A stretch of 29,616 bases of DNA from assembly GCF_000092505.1 (NCBI RefSeq), contig NC_014134.1, forward strand, positions 1 through 29,616, read 5' to 3'. The notes below the pieces were generated by a model that worked only from the letters and a program-made list of their open reading frames with translations, did no database searches and was not told the origin of the DNA. Source of the DNA: Leuconostoc kimchii IMSNU 11154. Lineage in GTDB: Bacteria; Bacillota; Bacilli; Lactobacillales; Lactobacillaceae. A program made the position numbers and the translations under genes. Positions 1 through 6,980 of the stretch are shown here, piece after piece. Position 1 is the stretch's first letter. Each line of letters starts with the position of its first letter.

Positions 1-141
1 AATAATCTTGTACAAAAAAATAACATACAAATTGGGAATTATTTGCAAAGTTATTTCTAAATAAATTTAATTACTTAATTATTTTAGATCCTGATTTGAG
101 ATTTGATCACATAGTTAAATTATTGAATAGAAAGGTGCATA

Positions 142-1476
142 ATGAAACATTTTAGTAATATTATTATCGGATTTGGAAAAGCGGGTAAAACACTTGCAGG
201 CACACTTGCAAAGCATGGTGAAGAAGTATTAGTTATTGAAAAAGACCCCAACATGTATGGTGGTACGTGTATAAATATTGCTTGTTTACCAACTAAAAAT
301 ATGATTATCAATGCACACCGTGGCATAAGATATGAAGCTGCCTTAAAAAAGAAAAATGATCTAACTGCAAAGCTACGTAATAAAAATTATCATAAGGTGG
401 CTGATTTAAGCGGCGTAACAGTTTTGACAGCTACTGCTGAATTTTTAGATGATCATACACTGCAAGTATCTGATAATTCAGGGCAGGAAACATTGCAAGC
501 AGATCGAATTTTTATTAATACAGGGGCCACACCAGTTTGGCCTAATATTGATGGATTGCTTAATAGTAAAAAGGTTTATTCATCAACAGATCTACTTGCA
601 AAAGATAAACAATTAAAAGAGTTAGTTATTCTAGGTAGTGGTCCCATTGGATTAGAATTTGCATCAATGTATACACAATTTGGTAGCCATGTAACGATCG
701 TTGATAAGGCACCTAAGATTTTGGGGAAATTTGAACCTGAGGTTGCTCAACAAGCTAAACATGATTTAGAAGAGGATGGGATATCCTTTTTGTTAGAAAG
801 CCATATAACTAATGTAAATGACACGCTAAATGGTGTTACATTAACAATAAGCACACCAGAAGGAATGAAAGAAATACAGGCAGATGGACTACTAGTTGCT
901 ACAGGTCGTCGAGCTAATGTGACCGATTTGCACCTAGAACGAACCAGCATTAAAACAGGTAGTCACGGTGAAATTTTAGTCAATGATGTACTAGAAACAA
1001 ATGCTAAAGATGTCTATGCTTTAGGCGATGTTACTGGTGGACCACAATTCACGTATATTTCATTAGATGATTGGCGCATTATTGCTAATAATTTGTATGG
1101 TAATAAGACACGAAGTCGTTTAAATCGACCAGTATTCGCGAACACTATTTTTTTAAATCCGGCTATTAGTAGTATTGGAAGAACAGAGGAACAGCTCCGT
1201 GAGGCAGGCATTGATTATACAGTATTGAAAATATCTGCAGCTAGTGTGCCTAAAGCACAAGTAATTGGTAATCCAAGAAGCATTTATAAAGCATTGATAG
1301 ATCCACAGAGTCATCAGATTTTGGGTACAACAATTTATGCTGAAGAATCATTTGAAACGATTAATATCATTAGCCTAGCGATGCAGAATCACCTTCCAGC
1401 TGAAGCTTTGCGCGATCAAATATACACCCATCCAACAATGACAGAGGCATTAAATGATTTGTTTGATCAAATCTAA
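142..1476 (+). CDS. RclA-like FAD/NAD(P) disulfide oxidoreductase
   Basis: Class I pyridine nucleotide-disulfide oxidoreductase of 444 residues. The N-terminal FAD fold has GFGKAG at about 10-15, followed by the redox-active pair in GGTCINIACLPTK (Cys43 and Cys48). A second dinucleotide motif, LGSGPIGLEFA, lies near 164-174, an FAD-binding ALGDVTGG lies near 293-300, and the C-terminal dimerisation domain keeps the HPT motif (THPTMTEAL). Length and the GGTCIN pattern fit the RclA/YkgC branch, which in other bacteria protects against reactive chlorine and reduces copper(II). Mercuric reductase is less likely because there is no N-terminal HMA domain and no C-terminal vicinal Cys pair. The ATG follows GAAAGGTG at a good distance. 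It is monocistronic, closed by a strong terminator at 1506-1537. Family sure; RclA-type function inferred. Confidence 0.85.
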   Translation: MKHFSNIIIGFGKAGKTLAGTLAKHGEEVLVIEKDPNMYGGTCINIACLPTKNMIINAHRGIRYEAALKKKNDLTAKLRNKNYHKVADLSGVTVLTATAEFLDDHTLQVSDNSGQETLQADRIFINTGATPVWPNIDGLLNSKKVYSSTDLLAKDKQLKELVILGSGPIGLEFASMYTQFGSHVTIVDKAPKILGKFEPEVAQQAKHDLEEDGISFLLESHITNVNDTLNGVTLTISTPEGMKEIQADGLLVATGRRANVTDLHLERTSIKTGSHGEILVNDVLETNAKDVYALGDVTGGPQFTYISLDDWRIIANNLYGNKTRSRLNRPVFANTIFLNPAISSIGRTEEQLREAGIDYTVLKISAASVPKAQVIGNPRSIYKALIDPQSHQILGTTIYAEESFETINIISLAMQNHLPAEALRDQIYTHPTMTEALNDLFDQI

Positions 1477-1505
1477 TAAATCATTTATAACAAATTAAAA
1501 TAGAG

Positions 1506-1537
1506 ATCCTCAAGGAATAAGTCCTTGAGGATTTTTA
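1506..1537 (+). terminator. Rho-independent terminator of the oxidoreductase gene
   Basis: An 11-bp perfect stem (ATCCTCAAGGA / TCCTTGAGGAT) with a 5-nt loop is followed by a T run. It lies 30 bases after the oxidoreductase stop and directly before the IS30 left end. Confidence 0.85.
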
Positions 1538-1539
1538 TA

Positions 1540-2568
1540 TGGTAGATTGTAAAATTAAACCGAACACTTGAATAAAAAAGCCGCAGCGCCTTTAATGGTA
1601 ATTGTCTAAAACAACCATAAAGGAACTGCGACTCATGACTAGTTTATCATCTCAAGGACGCACTGTCATTCAAACTTTACTCGAATTGAATTATTCTGTT
1701 CGTGCCATTGCGCGCTTTATTAAACGCTCTCCTTCAACCGTTTCGATTGAAATTCATCAAGTTACACCCTATAAAGCTGAGATTGCTCATGCGTTGGCAT
1801 TGAAAAAACGTCATCTACGTGGTCGTCATGACACGCTAACACCAGCTATCGCTGTCTTTTTGAATCACCACATTGGTATATTGAAGTGGTCACCAGAAAC
1901 CGCTGCGCATGTTTTAGGGTTACCTTTCAAAACGATTTATAATTGGCTCAATGCTGGTCGACTCAAACTATCATTGGCTGATTTACCTGACAAAGGTATC
2001 CGTCAAAAGCGTCAATCTGATGGTAGACGACAAGTATTTGTGCATGGTTGTTCGATTGAAACGAGACCTGAAAGTGTGAAAGCACGACAAACCTTTGGAC
2101 ATTTTGAAGTTGACACCATGCAATCGGGTAAAAGACGTGGCGATGTGCTGGTGACAATTACTGAAAGACTAAGCCGGCAACATATCGTGAGACAGGTCAC
2201 TGGGCGCAATAGTCAGGCAGTGAGACCAGTCTTAATTCATTTTTTTCAAGGGATCAAAAATGCCAAGTCAATCACTGTTGATCGTGGGCGAGAATTTGCA
2301 AAATATAACGAAATCGAGCAAAAACTAGGCATTCCAGTCTATTTTGCGCACCCATATTCACCAGAAGAACGTGGGAGTAATGAGATATTAAATCGATACG
2401 TCCGTCGTTTTATACCGAAAGAACGCAAAATTGAAACAGTTAGCGCCAAAGAATTAGATCAAATTAATCATTGGATCAATGCGAGACCAATGAAAACACT
2501 CAACTGGCAATCACCACGAAAGGTTTTTCAGCAGTTTGCAGTGTTCGGTTAATTCTTGCAATCTACCA
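1540..2568 (+). mobile_element. Complete IS30-family insertion sequence
   Basis: An element of about 1.03 kb bounded by imperfect inverted repeats of about 28 bp. The left end reads TGGTAGATTGTAAAATTAAA and continues CCGAACAC (1540-1567). The right end is the complement of 2541-2568, which ends in CAATCTACCA. It holds a single transposase gene. The exact outer base is uncertain by 1-2 positions because flanking A/T bases extend the symmetry, so the target duplication cannot be read. It sits between the oxidoreductase terminator and mscL and appears intact. A related left end is found at 10955. Confidence 0.85.
1635..2552 (+). CDS. IS30-family transposase
   Basis: DDE transposase of 306 residues. 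I chose the ATG at 1635 over the upstream in-frame start because AAAGGA precedes it and the N-terminal helix-turn-helix (LNYSVRAIARFIKRSPSTVS) then starts at the usual place. Catalytic residues are seen in HFEVDTMQSGKR (first Asp), TVDRGREF (second Asp) and EERGSNEILNRYVRRFIPK (Glu), the classic IS30 GSNE signature. Length is normal for the family and no frameshift is seen, so the element may still be mobile. Confidence 0.92.
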   Translation: MTSLSSQGRTVIQTLLELNYSVRAIARFIKRSPSTVSIEIHQVTPYKAEIAHALALKKRHLRGRHDTLTPAIAVFLNHHIGILKWSPETAAHVLGLPFKTIYNWLNAGRLKLSLADLPDKGIRQKRQSDGRRQVFVHGCSIETRPESVKARQTFGHFEVDTMQSGKRRGDVLVTITERLSRQHIVRQVTGRNSQAVRPVLIHFFQGIKNAKSITVDRGREFAKYNEIEQKLGIPVYFAHPYSPEERGSNEILNRYVRRFIPKERKIETVSAKELDQINHWINARPMKTLNWQSPRKVFQQFAVFG

Positions 2569-2704
2569 TAAGTTAATTGTTTTTTAGCAGAAAAATTAAG
2601 TATAGTAATAATGGTAAGCGTTAATCTTGCTAGTTTTATGATTTTTTAAGATAATAATGTATGGGCGTATGGGCGTTCTAATTAAAATATAAGGGAGATT
2701 TTTT

Positions 2705-3073
2705 ATGTGGAAAGAATTTAGAGACTTTGCCTTTAAGGGAAATGTCGTCGATCTAGCAGTGGCTGTCATTATAGGTGGTGCTTTTGGATTAATTGTAAAA
2801 TCATTGGTTAATGATATTATTATGCCACTTGTGGGTATATTAATTGGAGGGATTGATATTTCTAAGATGGCTGTAAAAGTTGGAACAGCTACTGTAGCCT
2901 ATGGATCATTCTTACAGACAATTATTAACTTTTTGATTATTGCTTTTTCAATATTTATAATGGTTAAAGTATTTAACAAAGTAAATAAGAAACGTGTTGA
3001 AGAAAAAGTTGTTGAAGAAACCAATACAGAAAAATATTTGAAACAAATTACAGAAATTCTTGAGAAAAAATAA
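2705..3073 (+). CDS. mscL: Large-conductance mechanosensitive channel MscL
   Basis: 122-residue membrane channel that opens on hypo-osmotic shock to release solutes. The N-terminal amphipathic segment and first membrane helix carry the family signature ([19 protein letters not shown], about 10-28). A second helix lies at about 72-94 ([19 protein letters not shown]), and the charged C-terminal helix ends in Lys/Glu-rich sequence (about 95-122). Size is typical. AAGGGAGA lies 7 bases before the ATG. It is monocistronic with its own terminator. Plasmid copies of mscL are found among LAB stress genes; the role fits the ion/osmotic theme here. Confidence 0.95.
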   Translation: MWKEFRDFAFKGNVVDLAVAVIIGGAFGLIVKSLVNDIIMPLVGILIGGIDISKMAVKVGTATVAYGSFLQTIINFLIIAFSIFIMVKVFNKVNKKRVEEKVVEETNTEKYLKQITEILEKK

Positions 3074-3153
3074 ATTGCAATTTTTAACATACGTACTGAT
3101 ACCTTATTATTTGGTGTTAGTACTTTTTATTCTTTTGGATAATTACTTTCAAT

Positions 3154-3187
3154 AAAAAAGGCCATTCTGGGGGAATGGCTTTTTTTT
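3154..3187 (+). terminator. Terminator downstream of mscL
   Basis: Stem GGCCATTC / GAATGGCT with a GGGG-containing loop, preceded by an A run and followed by seven T bases, so it may act in both directions. Confidence 0.85.
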
Positions 3188-3314
3188 GAGAGAATTTTTG
3201 AGAGAATAATTGATGAATAAAATTTATGGGAGAGAAGAGAATAGTCATCTAATTGACTATGTATTGAGTATAAAATAGCTAGATTAAATCTAGGCTAAAT
3301 AATGGATGTAGTTA

Positions 3315-3404
3315 TTATTTATTTTTTTGTTCATCAGAATACCATAGATAGTTTGAAAGTGTATCGGTTATTAAACTGATTAAATCGACTAGCATTGAAA
3401 ACAT
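3315..3404 (-). CDS. 29-residue amphipathic small peptide
   Basis: Small frame starting MFSMLVDLISLITDTLSNYL and ending in polar WYSDEQKNK. It is preceded by AGAAAGGTAG, a fair ribosome site 4 bases before the ATG. It begins 16 bases after the stop of the 61-residue gene on the same strand, so the two probably share a transcript. The first 20 residues would form a hydrophobic/amphipathic helix, and there is no cleavable signal. Candidates are a membrane-active toxin, a leaderless bacteriocin-like peptide or a small membrane regulator. I do not recognise the family; coding status rests on the ribosome site, context and composition only. Confidence 0.45.
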   Translation of the reverse strand: MFSMLVDLISLITDTLSNYLWYSDEQKNK

Positions 3405-3419
3405 AAACTACCTTTCTTT

Positions 3420-3605
3420 TCAAATCACAAATTCTTTGTTTTTAAGTAATTCTTTTTGTTTCTTACCAATGGCATAGGTGTAAATTTCCATTAAGACTTT
3501 TTTCTTATCAGGATCCTTTTCGTTTAAAGCATTGTCCATTAATACTTGTAAGTTGTTTTTTTCAGCTTCCAAAAACAACTCTTCAAAAATATTTTTATCA
3601 GCCAT
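3420..3605 (-). CDS. Small acidic/basic helical protein of unknown function
   Basis: 61 residues, charged throughout, predicted mostly helical (FEELFLEAEKNNLQVLMDNA, then a Lys-rich C-terminus). There is no membrane segment and no cysteine. The start has a near-ideal ribosome site (AAGGAGC, 8 bases before the ATG), which argues strongly that it is expressed. It is followed at once by the 29-residue peptide gene. A soluble partner next to a membrane-active peptide suggests immunity/antitoxin or a chaperone, but this is inference from arrangement. I do not recognise the family. Confidence 0.6.
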   Translation of the reverse strand: MADKNIFEELFLEAEKNNLQVLMDNALNEKDPDKKKVLMEIYTYAIGKKQKELLKNKEFVI

Positions 3606-3689
3606 AATTTAAGCTCCTTGTTGTCTTTAAAATGGTATCTAGTCTAATTATACTAATAAGCAAAATAATCCGTCAGCAAAACGAATAAA

Positions 3690-4020
3690 ATGAGTTTAAT
3701 GCGCACTTACACATAGAAAATTCTATGGTAGTCCGTATGACCTATTTTTTAGGTCAATGCGCACTTACACTCCACCAAGAAACTGGTTGATTAATTGCTA
3801 GAAAGCAGTGTGTCAGAAGTCGCTATAGGCGACAACTTAAAAACTATCAAAAATTCTTGTTGCGAGCATACTATGTGTGGCCACACATGAGGTGAAAACA
3901 TATCAATATTGATATGCTTTTGTTTGGGAAATTCCCAATCCCTTTTTGAATTAAAATCAATTTTGATAAGCGGACGGTTGATGAACGAAAAATACTAACA
4001 AACAAAACGGACGCTATAAA
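3690..4020. other. Candidate MOBQ-type oriT region
   Basis: Non-coding region dense in symmetry. AATGCGCACTTACAC occurs twice (3698-3712 and 3756-3770); its complement contains TAAGTGCGC, the core of nic sites of RSF1010/pSK41-type MOBQ origins. Around it lie hairpins CATAGAA-AA-TTCTATG (3713-3728), TGACCTA/TAGGTCA (about 3738-3755), GTCGCTATAGGCGAC (about 3819), the palindrome ATGTGTGGCCACACAT (about 3874), ATATCAATATTGATAT (about 3900) and TTGGGAAATTCCCAA (about 3924). No MOBQ relaxase gene is in the window, so transfer would need one elsewhere or in trans. Confidence 0.6.
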
Positions 4021-4070
4021 AGTAACCTTAGAAGAAAATTATTGAAATAGTCAACAAAAATTAAATCTGT

Positions 4071-4076
4071 TATATT
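4071..4076 (+). promoter_or_regulatory. -10 element of the Fst-like toxin promoter
   Basis: TATATT with TAGTCA 17 bases upstream as a weak -35. It would start RNA near 4083, directly at a GGCG...CGCC stem-loop that is conserved in the second toxin locus. Confidence 0.5.
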
Positions 4077-4124
4077 AGTTACCGAGGCGTTAAGATTAAG
4101 CGCCGTGAAGGGAGGTGGGTCTCC

Positions 4125-4232
4125 TTGATACTATTAGTTAATGAATTGCAACTGCTCAACGCTGCATTATGGCAAATTTTTGTTGGCATAACGTTAATCT
4201 GGTTGCAAAAGTATTTCGACGATCGTCGTTAA
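4125..4232 (+). CDS. Fst-like type I toxin peptide (TTG start)
   Basis: 35-residue hydrophobic peptide. A central membrane helix (ALWQIFVGITLIWLQ, about 14-28) is followed by a short charged tail (KYFDDRR), the layout of Fst/Lpt-like plasmid toxins that insert in the membrane. The strong ribosome site GGGAGG lies just before a TTG start, and the mRNA begins with a stem-loop (GGCGTTAA.../...GCGCC). A convergent RNA starting near 4340 shares the terminator and has a repeat complementary to the toxin start region. A paralogue at 27063-27173 keeps the core W-Q-I-x2-G-x2-L-I-x-L-Q and the same leader. Family call comes from architecture; toxicity is inferred. Confidence 0.75.
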   Translation: MILLVNELQLLNAALWQIFVGITLIWLQKYFDDRR

Positions 4233-4239
4233 TGCATGT

Positions 4240-4340
4240 GCCTCGTCCTGCCAGACGGGGTTTTTTTGTAAAATAAAAGCTCGTCGCCTGCCAGCGATGA
4301 GCTCGAAAGGATTGGAATCTCCAAACCTATTAGTTAATGT
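4240..4340 (-). ncRNA. Antitoxin RNA of the Fst-like locus
   Basis: Predicted RNA of about 100 nt from the minus-strand promoter at 4347-4376 to the shared terminator. Its first bases are the complement of CTATTAGTTAATG and TCTCC (4327-4339, 4318-4322). Both blocks also occur over the toxin start (4131-4143, 4120-4124). The two RNAs can therefore pair at the toxin ribosome site and at the terminator hairpin, as in the par system of pAD1. A second hairpin (GAGCTCATCGCTGGCAGGCG and on) lies inside. Confidence 0.75.
4241..4267. terminator. Shared terminator of toxin and antitoxin RNAs
   Basis: CCTCGTC-CTGCCA-GACGGGG followed by seven T bases on the plus strand; A-rich sequence 3' of it supplies U residues for the convergent RNA. 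Confidence 0.75.
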
Positions 4341-4346
4341 ACATAT

Positions 4347-4376
4347 ATTATAACGTAATTAGTTTGTTTTATGCAA
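4347..4376 (-). promoter_or_regulatory. Promoter of the antitoxin RNA
   Basis: Minus strand: TTGCAT, 18-base spacer, perfect TATAAT. The start falls near 4340, exactly at the repeat complementary to the toxin translation start. Confidence 0.75.
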
Positions 4377-4453
4377 TTAACAGATATTTTAAGTCTTAAT
4401 TTCAATAATTTATAGTGTATGATGATAGGTTTAAAATGGAAAATAGTTATGTA

Positions 4454-4612
4454 TTATTTTTGTGCTTGTTCTAGGCGATCAACATCATTTGCTAGATCAA
4501 GGATATAATTTTCTTGCGATTTTCTGCCCCATATGAAGCCTACTAAAAATAAGCAAACCTTAGCTATAACTACAACTATAGCCGTAGTTATAGCTAATGA
4601 GCTTAACCAAAA
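4454..4612 (-). pseudogene. C-terminal remnant of a small membrane protein
   Basis: An open frame without a start codon runs directly out of the recombinase remnant in another frame. It encodes a hydrophobic helix (AITTAIVVVIAKVCLFLVGF) and a polar tail ending LANDVDRLEQAQK. It could be the downstream part of a fused or deleted gene. The 36-bp palindrome at 4561-4596 lies inside the hydrophobic part. Low confidence. Confidence 0.3.
4561..4596. repeat. Perfect 13-bp inverted repeat
   Basis: TAGCTATAACTAC and its exact complement GTAGTTATAGCTA flank a 10-base spacer. It sits just past the 3' end of the recombinase remnant. It could be a recombination/resolution site, a regulator site or a hairpin; no poly-T follows directly. 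Confidence 0.6.
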
Positions 4613-4719
4613 TCAATTTGATTCAACATAGTCTCACGGCTGGCTTGATCTAAACCAAGGTAAGCCAGTGTCATGGCCGCACTAGAATGATTCAATAAGT
4701 GCATGACTAAGCCAATATT
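4603..4719 (-). pseudogene. C-terminal fragment of a tyrosine recombinase
   Basis: The last 38 or so codons closely match the end of the intact recombinase at 10283-10870 (NIGLVMHLLNHSSAAMTLAY versus NIGLVMHLLNHSSEAMTLTY), including the catalytic His and Tyr, and end with the same QIDFG and stop. Everything upstream is missing. Confidence 0.85.
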
Positions 4720-4751
4720 ATAATATTTTTACTTATTTAGAACTATTTCAT

Positions 4752-4773
4752 AAACTTGATGGACGTCAAGTTT
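4752..4773. promoter_or_regulatory. FNR/FLP-type box before the metal-redox operon
   Basis: Perfect 8-bp inverted repeat AAACTTGA-TGGACG-TCAAGTTT containing TTGAT-N4-GTCAA, one base from the FNR consensus TTGAT-N4-ATCAA. Its centre (4762.5) lies 41.5 bases before the start expected from the -10-like TACACT at 4792-4797, the class II activator position. The operon's last gene encodes an FNR-family regulator, so autoregulation is likely. Confidence 0.65.
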
Positions 4774-4828
4774 ATATCTCCCAAAAGTTAATACACTTTA
4801 GTTGAACTAAAATTAAGGGAGAAATCAT

Positions 4829-6679
4829 ATGCAACATAATATTCTTAAATATAAAAATAAAATTATGAGTATCACTGGCTTACTCATTGCCTTAGGACTA
4901 ATTTCACACTTTATTTTTGCCAATACAATAATTTTTAATAGTGCTTTTATTATAGCTTCGATATTAGGCGCTACCCCCATTTCTTTACAGGCTTATCAGG
5001 CTATGAAAGTAAAAGTAGTAAGTATTGATGTTTTAGTAACGATAGCGGTCATTGGTGCTCTCTTTATTCAAAATTATGAAGAATCAGCAATTGTTACTTT
5101 TTTATTTTTATTTGGATCATATTTAGAACAACGAACACTTAACCAAACACGATCAGCTATTAAAGAGTTGACGGAAATGGCTCCAGAAACTGCTTTTAAG
5201 CAATTGACAGGGGGACAATTTGCAGAAGTAGATATTGATGAAGTAGAAGAAGGGGATATTCTCCTAGTAAAGACTGGTGCCAAGATTCCCGTAGATGGTA
5301 GGGTAACTACTGGAAAAGGATATGTAAATGAGGCTAATATCACAGGTGAATCTTTACCTTTAAAGAAAGAAAAAGACGATGAAGTATTTGCCGGTACTAT
5401 TATGGACAATGGTACTATTCAAATAGTGGCTGATAGAGTAGGGGAAGATTCTACATTTGGAAAAATTATTGAGTTGGTAGAAGAAGCACAGGATTCTAAA
5501 TCAGAAGCAGAACGATTCATTGACCAGTTTTCTCGCTGGTATACACCTGCAGTACTTACAATTGGGCTGTTGGTTTGGGTATTAACCAAAGATACAGAAC
5601 TTGCGATTACTGTATTAGTACTTGGTTGCCCAGGAGCCTTGGTAATTGGTGTACCTGTTTCAAATGTTGCGGGGATAGGAAATGGCGCAAAAAATGGTAT
5701 TCTATTTAAAGGTTCTGAAGTGATTAGTCATTTTGCCAATGCAGATACAGTGTTATTCGATAAAACAGGTACCTTAACTGAAGGAAAGCCTGAAGTGAGC
5801 GATATTATTCATTATGGAAATAATCAGGAGGAGGATTTATCTCTATTGCTTTCAGTTGAAAGTGAGTCTGATCATCCATTAGCTGTCGCTATTGCAAATA
5901 AATTAGCACAATATAAAGTAAGGCCTATAGAAAATACACAGGTTGTAAAAGGTGGGGGCGTAATTGCTCACGTAGATGGGCACGTTGTTTCAGTAGGAAA
6001 TAAAACCTTAATGAAACAAGAAAGTATACCGCTATCTGATGATGTTCTTAAAAAATTGAATAAATTAGAAAGAACCGGTAATTCAATTGTATTAACGGCA
6101 GTTGATCATAAGTTAATCATGTTAATGGGTATCCGCGACAAAGTTCGACCAGGTGTTAAACAGGACTTACAAAAATTAAAATCACTTGGTATTAAAAATC
6201 TCATTGTATTATCAGGTGATAACCAAGGTACAGTTAATTCAGTTAAAAAGGAACTAGGTTTAACCGAAGCCCATGGTGATATGCTACCAGAGGACAAGCA
6301 AGCATTTCTAAAAAGACGACAGGACTCAGGTGAAATAGTCGTTTTTATCGGTGACGGCGTTAATGACAGTCCCTCTCTGGCTACTGCAGAGGTAGGTATA
6401 GCTATGGGGAATGGAACAGATGTCGCAATTGAAAGTTCAGATATTGTTTTAATGAATTCTAACTTTAACCGCCTTCCTCATGCTTTAGGCCTAGCAAAAG
6501 GAACATATGCGAATATGCGACAAAATATTCTAATTGCTGTTGGCGTCGTGATAATACTATTGGTTAGTTTAATATTTAGTGAATGGATGTCTATGTCAAT
6601 TGGGATGTTGGTTCATGAGGCCAGTATTTTAGTAGTTATTTTAAATGCAATGAGATTAAGAGGTTATCAATTAAGATAA
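4829..6679 (+). CDS. P1B-type heavy-metal translocating ATPase (CPG motif)
   Basis: 616-residue membrane pump exporting a metal ion at the cost of ATP. Visible motifs: TGES (172-175, actuator), the intramembrane GCPGALVIGVPVSNVAGIGNG with Cys267-Pro-Gly, DKTGT (phosphorylated Asp311), the SDHPLA loop of P1B pumps (nucleotide domain), GDGVND (508-513) and the C-terminal helix MLVHEASILVVILNAMRLRG. There is no N-terminal metal-binding domain; a separate HMA protein is encoded next. CPG instead of CPC/CPH leaves the metal open: the HEA-type last helix resembles Zn/Cd/Co pumps, while the Dps and FNR neighbours suggest iron or redox metal. First gene of a four-gene operon; GGGAGA precedes the ATG. 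Confidence 0.88.
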   Translation: MQHNILKYKNKIMSITGLLIALGLISHFIFANTIIFNSAFIIASILGATPISLQAYQAMKVKVVSIDVLVTIAVIGALFIQNYEESAIVTFLFLFGSYLEQRTLNQTRSAIKELTEMAPETAFKQLTGGQFAEVDIDEVEEGDILLVKTGAKIPVDGRVTTGKGYVNEANITGESLPLKKEKDDEVFAGTIMDNGTIQIVADRVGEDSTFGKIIELVEEAQDSKSEAERFIDQFSRWYTPAVLTIGLLVWVLTKDTELAITVLVLGCPGALVIGVPVSNVAGIGNGAKNGILFKGSEVISHFANADTVLFDKTGTLTEGKPEVSDIIHYGNNQEEDLSLLLSVESESDHPLAVAIANKLAQYKVRPIENTQVVKGGGVIAHVDGHVVSVGNKTLMKQESIPLSDDVLKKLNKLERTGNSIVLTAVDHKLIMLMGIRDKVRPGVKQDLQKLKSLGIKNLIVLSGDNQGTVNSVKKELGLTEAHGDMLPEDKQAFLKRRQDSGEIVVFIGDGVNDSPSLATAEVGIAMGNGTDVAIESSDIVLMNSNFNRLPHALGLAKGTYANMRQNILIAVGVVIILLVSLIFSEWMSMSIGMLVHEASILVVILNAMRLRGYQLR

Positions 6680-6742
6680 TTGATCTATATCAATTATCTT
6701 AAAAAGAATGGCCTATATAATTTATTTAAAGGAGTGATAGAT

Positions 6743-6979
6743 ATGACTAAAGCAACATTAAAATTAGAAACATTAACTTGTCCATCATGTTTACAAAAAA
6801 TCGAACGTGGTTTAAAACAGACTGCTGGTGTAAAAAAAGATTCTGTAAAAGTACTTTTCAATGCGAGTAAGGTAAAAGTGGATTTTGATGAAAATCAGGT
6901 CAATTTGAATACAATTGAAAAAGCAATTGAAGACTTAGGATACCCAGTAATTAGTTCAAAAGTAAAGGAAGGTGCATAA
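6743..6979 (+). CDS. HMA-domain metallochaperone (CopZ-like)
   Basis: 78 residues in one heavy-metal-associated fold. The binding pair is in LTCPSC (residues 12-15 as Cys-Pro-Ser-Cys), followed by the typical helix and the core FNASKVKVDFD and IEKAIEDLGYPV. I start at 6743, where AAAGGAGTG precedes the ATG, not at the earlier in-frame ATG at 6680. It lies 63 bases after the ATPase stop and 1 base before the Dps gene. It probably hands metal to the ATPase, which lacks its own HMA domain. The metal is unknown; CPSC differs from the CxHC of many copper chaperones. Confidence 0.85.
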   Translation: MTKATLKLETLTCPSCLQKIERGLKQTAGVKKDSVKVLFNASKVKVDFDENQVNLNTIEKAIEDLGYPVISSKVKEGA

Positions 6980-6980
6980 A

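Noticed and set aside
5074..5409. 111-codon open frame on the minus strand inside the P-type ATPase gene
   Set aside because: Antisense shadow of a strongly conserved coding region; no ribosome site, Ser/Pro-rich composition typical of antisense frames.
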